Shown here: positions 39,004 to 50,640 of the stretch, piece by piece
Layout: each line of letters starts with the position of its first letter
Position numbering within the stretch: the first letter of the stretch is position 1
Source: Megamerina dolium
Lineage: Eukaryota > Arthropoda > Insecta > Diptera > Megamerinidae
Length of the DNA: 64,000 bases
Direction: 5' to 3'
NCBI GenBank assembly: GCA_963854835.1
Contig: OY978528.1
Location: 32,099,335 to 32,163,334 of the forward strand
Notes under the pieces: model-generated
Seen by the model: the letters and a program-made list of their open reading frames with translations, nothing else
Database searches by the model: none
What the model was told of the DNA's origin: nothing
Program-made: the position numbers and the translations under genes

Positions 39004-39077
39004 TGTCAACGTTCAAACTTTATAATAAAAAAGAAATATCATGATAAAAAATATTTTATATGTGTTTTATTTACATT

Positions 39078-39108
39078 TACTTTTGAAACTGCAAAATGGA
39101 TAACCCTT
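39078..39108 (-). repeat. Right terminal inverted repeat of the DD41D mariner
   Basis: Reverse-complement partner of 37803-37833; ends at a TA target duplicate. Confidence 0.9.
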
Positions 39109-39110
39109 TA

Positions 39111-42100
39111 TATATACAACTATTCATACAGCTTACCGTATTACATTTCTTTTGTATTTTTAAATCGACAACCCATACATATAGACGCCCACTCCTACAC
39201 ATGCCAGTACTATTTGCACTGCATTTAATTTTCATATTTAAACTTGTGTTCATTGTTGTTGTTGTTGCTGCATTGTATTATTTTTCGAACCGAAAAAAAA
39301 ACACACACACGCACACACACAGGAAGGACAAGAAAATTGAGAAAAGTCTTACTTCTTACAAATACCAACCATCCATTCTCACTAATACAAAAAACTTTGT
39401 ACTTTTGTACATACCTATAGTATATACATATCTTATACATAGAAGCATTATTAGCTAGTTTATTGTTGTAAAACGAGTACGTACTCACTTTTTCATATTA
39501 TATGCTCCCTTTTTCAGGTGAGAAATTACGTTTTTGCTGTTCTTTCTTAGTGCCCTTAAATGTATAATTTTTTTGTATTAACGTTTACAACAACGAGGAT
39601 ATCATCGACTAAATATAGTAGAATTGAAGTATTCTGTAATAGTTGTTGTGAATATAGTAGGGAAATGGAATTTATTTATATTTAAAAATGTACGCAACTA
39701 CAATGGTGACACTTAAATTAGATTAAATTAAAAAAAAAAAAACAATTAAAAACAACATTTTCTTATTTTATAAATTGTTGGACTGAATTTAAAATTCCTT
39801 GCTAATATCTTTCAGAATGAAAAATTATACAAAGCTCATCAACAAAGTTCCATAATAATACAAAATAGTGTTTTTCGTACAATTTCAGAGCAGTCGCGAT
39901 CGAGTTTTTTTTTAATATGTAAATATGAATGAAAAATAATGAAATTTATAGTTGAAAGGTCTCAACATATATTTGTATATTAATTTACCATCGATATGTG
40001 AGTTGATAATACAAAGAAATGGCTTTTAAAAGCTCCCAAAAAATTGCCAATATGTTAAGAAATCTTTTTAGCAGACTACCGAATCAGAAATGAGATATAT
40101 CAAATATCCTTCATCGTAGATTTGATATGAGAAGCAAGGCGATCATATCGACTGAGATTACAATGCATAATTTCTACAATAGTATGTACAAGTAATTTGT
40201 ATTATTTTTGCTCTTTTTCTGTTTTTTTTTTCTATTGCTTACACTTTTCCAAAAATATGACTGCCTATCTGAGAGAATTTTATAAATCATATAATTAACT
40301 AAAGAAATATAGTAACCCGATGTGTTAAATGTGTAGAATTAAAAAGGGACTGTTATAATAAGATATAATCGTAATCTTATTCTTTTTTATTGAAGGTTTC
40401 TCTTCCAAAGAACTGCTATTCTCCAAGTCACACACAGAAACATGCACAAACCAACTTAACCAAGTAACTACAGCCAAAATAACAACAATATCAAGATTGA
40501 AATAAAAAAGAGACAAAATGCATACTTACTTAATATAATGAAACAAACAAACAAAAAATCAGAAAAACAAAAGAAAGAAAATTGTAGAAAAGAAAGAAGG
40601 TTAAATTGTGATTTCGCTTTTAAGCTGGAGCATCACTTGAGTGTAGTCTTTTGGGTGAAGGGATGCAAGCCAAAAGTAGGGTGTACTGCAAAGATATATA
40701 TGTAAGTATGTATATAGTACCAACCAACCATAACCGATTCACAACGCCCACATATTGATACACATATACTACTACATAAAATATAATAAAATTTTCAGCA
40801 CATAGCGTATGTAGTACAAAGTGGGGTTGGGAGTAATTTGTATATTGTTGCCTATTTGATGGTATATAGTACCTCGAAATATTTTCTACTTGTATGTAAC
40901 ACATGTATATGTGGTATGTATGTGTGTATGTGTGCATAAGTGTGTGCGTTTTCATGCCATTTTCACAAATTGATAGGAGTCGTAATATTTAACCTGAATT
41001 TGATTTTGGCATGCATTTCTCAACTTGCCATTGTTGTTTAATATTGTTCTCATTTTTCAACCACTTATGTTATCCTTTTTTCACTTTTTCTTCTTCTTCT
41101 TCTACTACTTTCTCATACATTAAATGCTCGTTACTTTAACACGGTTAAAGCTATTCAAAATTGTTGTTATTTATTTTTTGCTATTGTTGTTGCTACTTCT
41201 ATTGTTATTGTTGTTGTTGCGATTCATGTGGTTGCGGTAGATAATGATAATAATGTATTGTTTTGTGAATAATTTTTAATGTAAATATTTTTTAGTACAA
41301 CGCGTAACCCTGAGAGAATTTTGAATCTCTTGCAACTATAATATGCAAATATTAATTTCATCCTCTTGAGTATTGACCCACTGACTCGTAATTATGGTCA
41401 CAATTACGAAATGTGCCTTCGTACACCTTAAAATTTCCCCATCACGATCTTCCAACCCTGCACCAAAACCATGGCAGCATACTTCGGGGTTATTTTACTT
41501 GCTCATTTTACACTGCATTCAGATTCTACGAAGAGGATTCCAGTTCTACTCATTACTCTACAATTTTCTCAATTCTCATTTATTTTATGTTGGGCAGTCG
41601 AGTCTCAGTCCAAAATATTTCACAACATTTTTTTTGTATATCGTTTCTTTGTTATTTCCTTCGACGTCGTATCTCTGCTTTTTTACTCCACTAAAATTAT
41701 TATTATTAATATTTTAGCTAGAATTTTTTTTTCTTATTAAATTTTCAAGTACTTATAAGTTAAGGTCTTCTCATTTCACAATTTATTCGCTCACGAAAAG
41801 TTTCGAAAGTGAGATTTGTACATATACTGAATATGTACAAAAGGAAAAGTTTTTGTTTACACAATACCAAAAGCTAAAATAACCACCTAATCTTATATTC
41901 AATTTGATTATTTCATTCATTTACTTGAATCAAAAAGATGACAAAATAGGGAAATAAATAAAAAGATGCAAACTTCTTTAAATATTAACGCAGTCATTCA
42001 GCCGACGAGATAAAAACGAGGTGCCAGCTAACCAACCAAGTCAAATGCATGTCAATACAAATGTCGCGCTGGTAAACAATCTCTAAAAGTAGGCAAATAG

Positions 42101-42966
42101 TTATTTGCGTTGTTGCTGCTAAACATGAACATTTCATGCATAAAATTGCTAACAATTTTGTGAGCAACTTCATTAAATATTGACATGCGAAAAATAATTG
42201 AAATACGACATGAAATACCTAGTATGTAGGTACCTGCCACTGGTTTTTTTGGCAAAACAATTTCGTTTTTATTTGCTAAAGAAAAATCAACAACAAGATG
42301 TAAAATTGTAATTTTTTTTTTTTTTTTTGTGAGGATGTGTGCTTTGTATCAATTGTACAATATTTTAAACAAAATTATACACATTCAGTTATGGCAGCTG
42401 CTTGTTATGGATATATATATATTTTTTTTTTTTGCTGTGCTATAAAGAACAGTACGAGTACTTACTAACTAATGCACAAATTGCAATAATAATGCTTCAA
42501 TGTACACATACATGCACTTGAAAAAAATAGTATTATAATTTTTTATAATTTATTGCACTGAAACAGATGTAAGTAAAATGCAATTTACATATTTTAGATT
42601 GCATAACTTATACGTAGTGATTTAACCCTTGTATTTGCTCGTAGTATGTCGCACTAAACTAAAACTGCAAACTAAATAACAATTTTTTTTTCGAATTATG
42701 TACAATTTTCGCCTAAATAAAGTCCCATTATTCCAGTATTTTCTATATTGGTTGTTCTGCTGAAAATCACATTCAATGTGCCTTGCAGTTGGTCGAATAA
42801 TCATTTGATATTATTCTCCATATAGTACAATACACTCTCCAAATATATAAATTGGTAAATTTTATAGATACATATATTCTTGTTTATTATTTATATACTA
42901 CATAGAATGATTTATTATTGTATATTTTTCTTTTTAGTCTTGATAGCCACTTTCTGGACACATTTT
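39111..42966. other. AT-rich spacer, no supported gene
   Basis: It includes a CA tract (39299-39320). At 41394-41740 three overlapping plus-strand frames are open together over about 300 bases. All are hydrophobic and have no domain, so I read this as composition rather than a gene. T-runs occur near 42310-42328 and 42421-42433. Confidence 0.5.
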
Positions 42967-44010
42967 TATACCCTGCATAATGCAAAATGCATGGTATATT
43001 CATTTCGGTCAGATGTTTGTGTCCACTTGAAGAAATCTCCGGAGATATAGACATGGATATATATTCGTGATCAGCGTCGATTAAATTTTCGATTTAACGA
43101 TGTCCGTCCGTCCGTCCGTCCGTCCGTCTGTCTGTCACCTGGCTGGTTCGCACGATAACTTGAGTAAATATTGAGCTATTTCGATGAAATTTGGCATAAG
43201 TAATCTATGATCCAAGAGTACGGAGGGGATTGATATTGGGCATGATCGGTCAATAACCACGCCCACACCAAGCATTCAAAGCGACTAACCTCGAAATTTT
43301 CAAAATCTTTAACTTGCTATAACTCACATAATATACCACTTGGGACAACGATATTTGACACATAGACTTATATTATACTACTATATAACCTCGCCAAAAG
43401 TGGTTGAGCCACGCCTACTTTTTAGCGTAGCTCTCATACAAAGTGTCTGTACTTCTTTTAAATTGAAACAGCTGTAACTTCTACAATCTTCTGTCCAGAA
43501 TAACCATAATTGACACTTAGATTAATATCGTAGTCGGCAAAAATCTGGCAGAAAATCAGTGTACCACGCTCACTCCTTCATGAGTCTCCCATAGAAAGTC
43601 AAGGGAATTAAACTAAAACTTTTAAGCTCCATAACTTACAAACCATTTAGCGTAGGACAACCAAATTTAAGGTGTGGATTGATATTGAAAAATTAATTAG
43701 ATATACCAGAAAGAGATACGTTAAGCCCACTTTTTATATAGCTTCCGTACAAAGTCTCGGATTTATCTTAAACATTAAAACACCCATAACTTACTAATTA
43801 ATACGCCTAGGCCAACCCATTGCAACCTATGTAGTTTAGTATTATAGACAGAAATCGATCCTCCAAAATTGGTGAGGTACGCCTGCTTCTTAATGTAGGT
43901 CCTATACAAAGTAGTGGAAGAAAAGGATGGATATACGAGCAAACTTTTTATATATACCTCTACATATGCAGGGTATAATTTGGTCGGCCCCAGCCGACTG
44001 TAAGGAGATT
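42967..44010 (+). mobile_element. Helentron-like repeat, copy 2 (plus orientation)
   Basis: The element starts with TATACCCTGCATAATGC at 42967, then the palindrome ATCTCCGGAGAT, the core TTCGTGATCAGCGT, and (GTCC)n/(GTCT)n at 43102-43136. The interior holds complementary GCGTGG-type motifs near 43257 (CCACGCCC) and 43411, with degenerate ones further on, so the 155-bp array is shorter and more eroded than in copy 1. The inverted subterminal repeat TGCAGGGTATA is at 43968-43978. It is followed by the hairpin GTCGGC-CCCA-GCCGAC (43983-43998) and then TGTAAGGAGATTTTT, which I take as the 3' end. There is no protein-coding capacity. Mobilisation would need an autonomous Helentron elsewhere (inference). 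Confidence 0.7.
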
Positions 44011-45171
44011 TTTTTTCTCTTCAATTTAATATGTCAAATAGTTAAATGGAACAGATTAATTATTTGCTATAGAACAGCTGCTGTTATTTCAAAATATATT
44101 TACTCTACCGTATAGGCGTTATGTTAAGTACCTACTCATACATATTAGCAGCCCGACAATTATATAAATATAAATATAAGTTTAAAAAAAAAATATAGAT
44201 CTACCATCTTCCGAATATTGGCAGTATTACTAAAATTCATGAAAATCAAATAAAACATTCCACAAAATTATGCGCATTTTAATGACTCGATATTATATTA
44301 TGATCTGTGCAACCCGAAATTTTCGTTGAGTGTTGAATTTTCTGTCAAACAGAATATCGCTTTTATTGCTGTGGCATATTCTGGGAAATAGCGAAAATAT
44401 ATGTATTTTGCGTTTGTTTTTTATTTTTTGGCGACTAAACACTAATTTTCAACAATTTCTATTAATTTCATGCAAGTCTAACGTCGTGAGCATCAAACAA
44501 CAATTGGAAATGCTGATTTCAATTATGGAAGAAAATTCAACACAATCTAGTGAAATTTACAATAAGCCTATTCTTCATCGAATGAGTGTCGCAATACAAA
44601 ATGAAACATTAGCCTTTTTGACCACCTTCGAAAATCGAATGCAACTCATAATAAGGGCCAATGAATTATTGATTAAAATATACATTTCACTCATTGTCCA
44701 CCTTCCGTATTCACATCATCTATCGTCGTTTGATTATTTTCTCTTTTTGAAATATTCTATTGAGTCTAATATAACCTATTTTGAATAGGAAAATATTTTT
44801 CAAACTACACAGTACGACAAAGATTTACACACCTGAGAAATTCAAATATATTTTTGAGGTAGGCATTTAATTAATTTCATTAAAATCTATGAATTTGCTT
44901 TGATTTTACTGAATTTTTTAATTCGATAATCTCCAAATTTCTCCAAATTCTGACGTGCTACAGCAAATCACGAAAGCACACAATTTAATTTTGTCGTGCT
45001 GTGTCATATTTGTCAGACGTGTATGTATGTTGCATCACGTCTCTATATTGACATATTATAATATTTTGGCATTCATTAGCCACATATCATCAAAATATAT
45101 AATGTCATTAAATATTAACAACATAAACATGAAATTAGATGTTCATTAAAGCAAATTTCAATTCTACAAAA
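44011..45171. other. Spacer between two oppositely oriented Helentron-like copies
   Basis: It contains the 152-codon open frame described separately and otherwise AT-rich DNA. No transposon termini were recognised in it. Confidence 0.45.
44330..44788 (+). other. 152-codon open frame of unknown meaning
   Basis: ATG at 44330, stop at 44786-44788. The frame is long for DNA this AT-rich. The N-terminal half is hydrophobic (two possible membrane-like stretches around residues 5-18 and 28-46). The second half is more mixed, with LEMLISIMEENSTQSSEIYN and an amphipathic middle, and the C-terminus is aromatic. I recognise no family, signal peptide, splice context or polyadenylation signal. It might be a host or transposon remnant, but chance is not excluded. 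Confidence 0.15.
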
Positions 45172-45219
45172 ATCTCCTTACAGTCGGTTAGGGCCGACCA
45201 AATTATACCCTGCATATGT

Positions 45220-45285
<66 letters not shown>

Positions 45286-46496
45286 AGTTTACTCGAATAT
45301 CCATCTTTTTCTTTTATTTCCACTTTCTGAAAAAAAAATTTTTGCATTACTACTAATTTACACCCGAAATATGGTTGACTTTGATGAAGTACTTTGTAAC
45401 TTATGGGGGTTTTAAAGGGGATAATTTAAAGGAGGTTTTTAAGATAATTCCGAGGCTTAGGCTTAGTATGGAAGCTATATACAAAGTGGGTGTGGTTTAC
45501 CTCTTCATTGTAAATCTAATTAATTTTACAATATTAATCCACACCTTAAATTTGGTTGTCCTACGTTCAATAGTTTGTAAGTTAATGCGGTTATTGCAGG
45601 TTATTTCCAACTATCATATTAATCTAAGTGTCAATTATGGTTATTCTAGACAGAAGATTGCAGAAGTTACAGCTGTTTCAATTTAAAAGAAATTCGGTCA
45701 TTTTGTATGGGGGCTACTATAAACAGTGGGCGTGGCTCGTCCATTTCCTGTGAATCTAGTTATTCTTAGTATACTTATCCATACCTTAAATCTCGTTCTT
45801 CTACGCTAAATGATTTATAAGTTATGGCGCTTGAAAGTTTTTGTTTAATTCCCTCGACTTTGTATGGAAGCCCCAAGAAAGAGTAGGCGTGGTACTCTGA
45901 TTTTTTTTCCAGATTATTTTTGACTACCACATCAATCTAAGCGCCAATTTTGGTTATTCTAGACATAATATTACATAATATTACAGTTACAGCTGTTTCA
46001 ATTTAAAAGAAGTACAGACACTTTGTATGGGAGCTACTATAAAAAGTAGGCGTGGCTCGCCTATTTTTGGCAAGGTTATGTAGTAGTGTAATGTAACTCT
46101 ATCTACCAAATCTTGTTGTCCCAGATGGTATATTAAGTGAGTTATAGCATGTTAAAGATTTTGAAAATTCCGAGGTTAGTCGCTTTGAATGATTGGTGTG
46201 GGCGTGGCTATTGACCGATCATGCCCAATATCAATCCCCTACGTACCTTGGATCAAAGGTTACTTATGCCAAATTTCGTCAAAATAGCTCAATATTTGCT
46301 CAAGTTATCGTGCGAACCAGACAGGTGACAGACGGACGGACGGACGTACGGACGGACGGACATCATTAAATCGATAATTTAATCGACGCTGATCATGAAT
46401 ATATATCTATATATATATCTCCGGAGATTCCTTCAAGTGGATATAAACATCTGACCGAAATGAATATACTTTGCATATTGCATTATGCAGGGTATA
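45172..46496 (-). mobile_element. Helentron-like repeat, copy 3 (minus orientation)
   Basis: The same family as copies 1 and 2. The 3' hairpin is at 45183-45198 (GTCGGT-TAGG-GCCGAC, one G-T pair) and a subterminal repeat at 45204-45214. A 62-base TA array (45222-45283) sits just inside that end. GGCGTGG motifs occur near 45486, 45726, 45883, 46046 and 46197, the GGAC microsatellite at 46328-46361 and the partner TGCAGGGTATA at 46486-46496. Motif spacings are about 240, 157, 163 and 151 bases, so part of one ~155-bp unit is deleted. It is more diverged than copies 1 and 2 in the 5' region, which suggests an older insertion. Confidence 0.7.
45222..45283. repeat. (TA)n array inside Helentron-like copy 3
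   Basis: An uninterrupted TA tract of 62 bases at the place where copies 1 and 2 have only a short TATATA. It expanded within the element. Confidence 0.9.
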
Positions 46497-46728
46497 ATAA
46501 CACGAAATTTTATTTATGTAATTAGAATATTTCTATGTTAAAAGCATTAAACATAGAATATGTCTAATTATATTTCAATTAAATCATAAAAACAATAAAT
46601 ATGGAAAATATGTGTCTCTTGTATTCACATATAAATACTGCTGTGGTCAAAAAGTTTCCGTTAGCAAAGTTGAATTTAAACTTCGTTGGGGAATTTGGAG
46701 ATCTTTGATGGAGTTAGAGGAAGAGTGA
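46497..46728. other. AT-rich spacer
   Basis: Nothing recognised except GAATTTGGAG-like text that may belong to the adjacent mariner relic. Confidence 0.4.
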
Positions 46729-46816
46729 ATGACAAATTTATGAGCATTACAATATATTCCAATAGGGCAGAGAACGTCTTAAAGGCCACCATCAACATTA
46801 ACTAGTGAAAATGTTT
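46729..46816 (+). pseudogene. Possible mariner helix-turn-helix fragment
   Basis: One frame reads YEHYNIFQ-stop-GRERLK, and a one-base shift continues RPPSTLTSENV. Mariner transposases have a block of the form YEW...F..GRE ... GRPSTS.TDENV in the N-terminal domain, and both halves are in the right order and distance. It is only about 30 codons with a stop and a shift, so the call is weak. Confidence 0.35.
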
Positions 46817-48199
46817 GAAATAATATATTGCATTTTTCCGCGAATTTAAAATTCAAACTCGCGTAAACCGTTTGATCATCGCAGTAAATGCTGAAATTTT
46901 AAATTATGTAGATGTAAATACCTGCATTTTAATTAAAATATATTTATCCAACATAAATAAATAAGAATTGTATATATACATGCATACATAATAATTCTAT
47001 TCAATCATAGTGTGAAGCAACATATGCCAAAGACATGCAATGTTTACGTTTTGCAATCTCGTGACTTAATTTAAATTTATTAGATATCATTTCACTTACG
47101 AAATTTGTGATGAGTAAACGTAAAACTGTGGCAACAACATATACATAACTACATATTTATTTAATTATGTCTGTATGTATATATTTTATTTATTCATTTA
47201 AATAATCCGATATCAACGAAATATGCTATGACGACAATCTGAGAATATAATAAATTTAACTGTATACATATAATTATTGTCAAATCAAACCTACGTCAAG
47301 AATTGATGAAATGTATAGCATATAGTGTATATATGAAAAACTTATGATATATCTTCTTATTGTTCGAAATCTATGTATAAGAAGTATATATCTACAATAT
47401 ACATACATCTATTTATCTTGTATTAAATATGTTTTGAATACCTAGTCATTCTATTTTGGCAGTAAAAACAGTATAAAACACATCAGTATTTAGTAATTAC
47501 CAAATAATTAAAATTACTTTAAGCGTAAAAGACAGAAATTTAATTAGAAACGATAGCATATGTTTCAATTAGATATTATGTTCAATTAAAATAAAATAAA
47601 ATAAAATATGTACTCGATAATTAAAAATAATTTTTGAAAATATTGCATTTCACTTGACACTCTAAATTGACAGCTTCTCATTTCTATATTTCTCATTGTG
47701 TCCAATTAAAATTGAACTTATTCAAAATTGCATTCTAATTAATAATATGCAATATATTAAACACAATTGCGTACAATAAATTAAAAAAAAAAAAACAAAA
47801 AGGGGTATATGATCATACATATATACAACACTTGCTACGTCGTCATGGCTCATTTGCACGTGTGTACTAGCAAATTATAAAGTATATGTACAAGTGCAGG
47901 CTGGTAAGTTCGCGATGTATAATATCACCAAAACTATAATTTTTTTGATATAAGACTCTTGAAAAAAAGGTTCACAGAATGTTATAAAGAGCTGTTCATT
48001 CGTTTGGTTTTGATAGCCATTTCAAGTTTGTTTTTCGCTAAATGTAATTTAAATATGAGTATGAATATGATCATACAAGCTGTTAAATGACGCTGAGCGC
48101 CCGTGCAGTCGCCATTGATGGTTAATAAAATGCATAATTTTGTTTTAGAAAACCATCGAACGTAGTTGAGTAGGTTACCTGACATGATAAAAGAATGTA
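46817..48199. other. AT-rich spacer
   Basis: No gene or element recognised; poly-A and TATA-rich stretches only. Confidence 0.5.
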
Positions 48200-48440
48200 T
48201 GATTAAGACATTATATGAAATGCTTTGTATGAGAAATCCATTGGCGAGATGCGTGATTTCTTTTCCACCACGACAATGCACCGGCTCAATCTACCAACAT
48301 CTCATAAGCAATAATTGTTTTGAATGCGTTGCGTATTCCTGCCTGATTCACCCGATTCTATGGATATAACGCCTTCGACGTCGTTCTTTTCCTAGACATA
48401 ACGAAAAATGGCTCGAAAGTAGAAACATTCAAATAAGATG
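48200..48440 (+). pseudogene. Mariner transposase relic around the second catalytic Asp
   Basis: From 48263 the frame reads FHHDNAPAQSTNIS and then a stop. This is the HDNAPAHS-type motif holding the second catalytic aspartate of mariners. Beyond it, in shifted frames, come a piece resembling the family's AYSPD region and FPRHNEKWLESRNI, near the place where mariners have FLFP..KKWL. The preceding bases suggest the IHWRDA-stop-FL region. Stops and shifts make it non-functional. It may belong with the helix-turn-helix scrap 1.4 kb upstream, but the gap is too large for one intact element. Confidence 0.55.
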
Positions 48441-50569
48441 AAGATCCTCTCTTATGGAGTTTGAAGTATCGTATTTCTCTGAGTACTAAAAAAGAAATTA
48501 AAACTAAATCACGAACTTAACAACCTGCCCTCGTTAATCGTTAATATATCACAAACATCAATATTATTAATACTGACTATTATATATACTGGAAATTTAG
48601 TGATGATTATCGAAAACAGAACAACTATCATAAGAAAGTGGTACAAAAATTCGAAAGTCTGTGACACTCCCAAGAGATGGCGCCATCAACCGAAAACCCA
48701 ATTTGATTCACATCTTTTACATTTTATTAGCGCAATAACAAATTTTTATAAAGCGTTGTTACATACTTAGGGTAATTTTTGTGATTTTTGCGAGGTTGGT
48801 TCCTCGCGTGCTACTCCTCTTCATTTTTAAAGAATTTTATCTTTTTTTTCTAGATTTTATTTACTTTAAATTATATTTCCTCTTCTAATCAATTGTTTTC
48901 AATATGTTTGTTCATTATAGATTTTTAATCATCGCTGGATAAAAAAAAATTGTTTGGCGTAAAAACCATAAATTCGAGTGATATTTTCAAATTTTTTATT
49001 TCAATGCCGATAAAAATGTACAGAAATCAGATATATAGATAATATGTTTCACTCTGAAACTAAAATTTCCTTACATGAAGAGTCAAAAGAGTTTGTATAA
49101 AAATATTTAAATATTCATATATCACTGAGAATAAATGTGAGTTTACTGTAGTTGTAGTATATAGAGATGTGTATGAAATAAGAAAATGTTTAGCTTATAA
49201 AATATAAATACATATTTTATAAGTATTATTATTGTTTTATTTTTATTTTTTATTATATTTTTTACTTTTTTTTATTTTTTTATTTTTTATTTTTTTGCAT
49301 TCGTTGTGTGTTCAGAATTTCGCACGCTCTGTGCAATTGTGTCAGAAAGATATTGTATTTAAAAATAAAAATAATACATCCATCTGAATAAGCGTCGTAT
49401 TCTAATTTAAATGAATATATTAGTTGAAGGAAATTCAATGAAATTGTTTCGTATGTAACTATATGCATATATATTCTTCCATATTATTGTATAATATCAA
49501 TTAATACTAATTATTTGTACAAAACAAAATTATACGAAAACAAAAATATTATAAATAAGAAATTGCCCGCAAAAGAATTAAAAATAATAAATAATATATA
49601 AAAATTTATGTATATTCTTTACTAGGGATGGACGATATTATCGAACAGTATAGATGTTGATATGGCAATATTTAGGACAGTATCTTGATATGTTATGATA
49701 TGAATGGAGAATTACGTTTACCGTTTAGTCCTTAAGAATACGTAACGATATTCTCAAGTTATAATAGCATGATCATAAGTTATGGCATTCTAACCGATGT
49801 AGATCTCTTGTTTTCTTTCAACATTTTTTTTTTCTCAAACAATTATTGCAATATGACAATCCATAAATATGACATATTCATCGGAATCCATAAAATCCTC
49901 AAAAAAAATTGTTCTTATTATAATTGATATTATATCATCTATGCCTGTATAAAAAATAAACACATCCTTAAGCACACGCATATAATTGTGTAATTGCTTG
50001 GTAATTGAACATAGTGTATATTCATTTTATGTCCATTAAACCAGTTTTATTTGGATAAACAAAACAATTCCATTTCATTAATTGTAAAAATAACAACAAA
50101 TGAACAAATGACACAAATGACACGAGTGCTCATGCACTCGTACTGTAATACACACAGTATAGTATGTGCCATCATGCAAATTATCATAAGTATATACAAG
50201 TTTTTCAGAATAATGCTATAGAGTACAATATTTATTTAATTTCTTGTAACCGTTTGCTCCAAAGAAACATTTTAATGATTATCGCATTTATTTCGTAGAA
50301 ATAATAGAATTTCAATAATAGCAACAGAAACAGCAAAAACAACACGAATAATAAAATATACAACAATAGGTAGTTATAAGCACGTTTGATAGCATTTCTA
50401 TCGTACTCGCATGTTAGCCAGTCATGCATATTTATTCAATAATAACAATTACACACACACACAAATCATATTACCTAATACGAGTATTGTAAATTACGGG
50501 TACATATTTATTTGCAATATCATTATTATTTAACGATTATTCAATTATTTATATGACCACTGGGCTAGC

Positions 50570-50573
<4 letters not shown>

Positions 50574-50632
<59 letters not shown>
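50574..50632. repeat. (TA)n array
   Basis: A TA tract of about 59 bases. Confidence 0.95.

Positions 50633-50640
<8 letters not shown>

Larger units (their letters stand above)
37803..39108 (+). mobile_element. Complete DD41D (rosa-type) mariner
   Basis: The element is 1,306 bases long and flanked by TA on both sides (37801-37802 and 39109-39110), the expected target duplication. The terminal inverted repeats are 37803-37833 and 39078-39108. They are 31 bases each with three mismatches, and both start AAGGGTTATCCATTT when read inward. Between them lies one transposase gene broken by a single extra T. Catalytic spacing of 41 residues marks the basal 'rosa' mariner group, which I recall from Ceratitis rosa and other tephritids. 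The near-perfect ends and nearly open frame suggest a young insertion. Confidence 0.9.

Noticed and set aside
41394..41740. Three overlapping plus-strand frames, one with a good start context and signal-like N-terminus
   Set aside because: All three frames are open at once in pyrimidine-rich DNA, which points to composition rather than coding. No family recognised.
49622..49700. Block beginning AGGGATGGACGATATTATCG, reminiscent of hAT ends
   Set aside because: No partner terminus or 8-bp duplication found.
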